A DNA stretch of 64,000 nucleotides from Nitrospirales bacterium (GTDB lineage Bacteria; Nitrospirota; Nitrospiria; Nitrospirales; UBA8639), in contig JAJDBQ010000162.1 of NCBI GenBank assembly GCA_029261255.1, positions 1-64,000 of the forward strand, written 5' to 3'. Position numbers and translations under genes: made by a program. Of this stretch, positions 62,832 to 64,000 are shown piece after piece. Each line of letters begins with the position of its first letter. The stretch's first letter is position 1. The notes beneath the pieces are model-generated. The model was not told the DNA's origin, ran no database searches, and saw only the letters and a program-made list of their open reading frames with translations.

Positions 62832-64000
62832 ATGACACCAGAAGACGCCCGTGCCTATCTCAACTATCTCTTGACGCTCAATCTTCGCCAAGAAGAGGCC
62901 TTTGGTCCTTTAGCCTTAGCATTTGTCAAAGAAAACGATCTGAGTCAATTGGGCTTGCTTCCCGAAGAACAGTTTAATTTATTGATGGCCACAGCGACCG
63001 TCTTTGCTGCCGAGCCCAAGCGCTATACAATGAAACTAGAATTACTGCAAAAAGCTCGCCAATTATTACCGAACACACGATATCACAATCCAGAATTAGG
63101 TCAGGACCTCGAACACTTAATTAAAAAGACGCAAAGCGACCTCCAGCGATATAGCGAAGCCATGAAGGTTTCTCGCCCACAGTCGTTGGACCGACAAAGC
63201 TTAATTGTCGAAACAGATTTTCCAGAATATTTTTTAGACATTGCTCAAAAACGTGCTTCGACCTATTACCAAGAGAAATATCGGTTAACCAAAGAGGCAA
63301 AAACTGCCCAGCACTTTGGTGGCACAGCAAAAAATTTCGAGCCCGACAACGAAACAATTCACACAGAGTTCCCTGGAGCCTGCGCTCCATTCATGAATGC
63401 ACGAACCAACCCCCTCCATATCCCCTTACCATTTGATTTAAAAATCAGTCGAAGCCCAGAAGAGCCATTAGAGGGTGGCATTCGAATTTTTTATGGCAAG
63501 ATGGGCTACTCCTACCCATTACGATATGAGATGGGAAAATTGTGCAGTTACCATGATGGCAAAGTTCTGGATGTCGACCTTCAAGATCCCAATTTAATTT
63601 TTGTGTCAGTATCCGCAGTCAAAGATCCTGATTTTCCTCTACACCCCTCAGAAGACAATCCCTCGATTCCTCCCGAACTGACTTACCCCATGGCCATTTT
63701 GGAACATACGGGAAGCTTGGGCCCATTTATCCAAGTGGCGTGTAATATCAAAGTCTGGTTTGATGCAGCCATTGTCTCACTTCTCATCCAAGGGGCTCCA
63801 GACCTCGCTGAGTATGGTCTCCAAGGCGGGGCCGGACTCATGACCCGCTCCTATGCCTCAGACAAAGTCGGAGCCTATGTTGAAAACCTCTCTCAACCTT
63901 GGCAAGAAGGATTGAGTTTTAATTTTATCAACCTACACCTTGCGCTCAATCCTGGGATCGACAGTGCTGTGCTTCCAACAGGGACTCCTATTTTTTCAGT
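62832..64000 (+). CDS. Uncharacterised protein, C-terminus outside window
   Basis: ATG 62832; the frame stays open for 389 codons to the window end and does not close, so this is a large partial gene. The N-terminus is helical (EDARAYLNYLLTLNLRQEEAFGPLALAFVKENDLSQLGLLPEEQ), with later segments rich in Asp, Pro and aromatic residues (PFDLKISRSPEEPLEGGIRIFYGKMG, LQDPNLIFVSV, IQVACNIKVWFDAAIVSLLIQG, GGAGLMTRSYASDKVGAY). No family recognised and no signal peptide. Codon use and frame length make it clearly coding. Function unknown. Confidence 0.75.
   Translation, partial: MTPEDARAYLNYLLTLNLRQEEAFGPLALAFVKENDLSQLGLLPEEQFNLLMATATVFAAEPKRYTMKLELLQKARQLLPNTRYHNPELGQDLEHLIKKTQSDLQRYSEAMKVSRPQSLDRQSLIVETDFPEYFLDIAQKRASTYYQEKYRLTKEAKTAQHFGGTAKNFEPDNETIHTEFPGACAPFMNARTNPLHIPLPFDLKISRSPEEPLEGGIRIFYGKMGYSYPLRYEMGKLCSYHDGKVLDVDLQDPNLIFVSVSAVKDPDFPLHPSEDNPSIPPELTYPMAILEHTGSLGPFIQVACNIKVWFDAAIVSLLIQGAPDLAEYGLQGGAGLMTRSYASDKVGAYVENLSQPWQEGLSFNFINLHLALNPGIDSAVLPTGTPIFS

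Overview
The window looks like chromosome of a Nitrospirota bacterium, most likely a Nitrospira-like organism of moderate GC content (about half by eye). The reasons are a chlorite-dismutase-superfamily haem protein, two PEP-CTERM proteins, an orphan GlgE, a squalene-synthase-type enzyme, many low-similarity small proteins, and a housekeeping gene order that fits this phylum. The genus is inferred from gene content and is not proven.

Layout. 1-7 kb: the 5' end of alanine dehydrogenase, a small iron-sulfur cluster (thioredoxin-like [2Fe-2S] ferredoxin, unknown protein, atypical [4Fe-4S] ferredoxin), a squalene/phytoene synthase, a cupredoxin, HtpX, a STAS protein and a CCA-adding-enzyme homologue. 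7-15.6 kb is accessory: a SnoaL-like protein, a PEP-CTERM protein overlapped by a stand-alone reverse transcriptase that carries an in-frame stop, a ParE-type toxin-antitoxin pair, a XRE-LexA repressor with a palindrome over its start codon, a small protein with a sliding-clamp motif, two DnaA-box-like sites and two lipoproteins. Inverted copies of one repeat bracket the RT part (7.3 and 11.1 kb).

16-25 kb is one long minus-strand block in the order gatC-panD-gatA-DUF948-ytxH-gatB-eno-ftsB-era-recO-DUF971, with radC upstream. 25.4-30.3 kb (mainly plus) holds rsmD-coaD-aminotransferase, an FmdB zinc-ribbon protein with a serine-rich tail, a GDSL esterase and an OmpH/Skp chaperone. 30.4-38 kb (minus) runs cinA-thpR-recA-alaS-mltG-ridA. 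39-46 kb has the chlorite-dismutase-family gene, two unknown proteins, an EAL-HDOD protein, tRNA-Met(CAU), a histidine kinase and a methyltransferase. 46-52 kb has a ProA-like protein lacking the catalytic cysteine, then rpsB-tsf-pyrH-frr-alr. 52-64 kb has a thiamine-binding family protein with precorrin-2 dehydrogenase, metF with a polytopic membrane protein, glgE, a second PEP-CTERM protein, mutS2, a periplasmic coiled-coil protein and the start of an unknown protein cut by the window edge.

A dispersed palindromic repeat (family A, about 110-175 bp with near-identical inverted ends, six clear copies) occupies intergenic sites. The main points for follow-up are the ProA Cys-to-Ala change, the XRE-LexA locus with its operator and clamp-motif partner, the interrupted RT inside inverted repeats, and a Cld-family protein that has the coproheme-decarboxylase tyrosine but not the chlorite-dismutase arginine.
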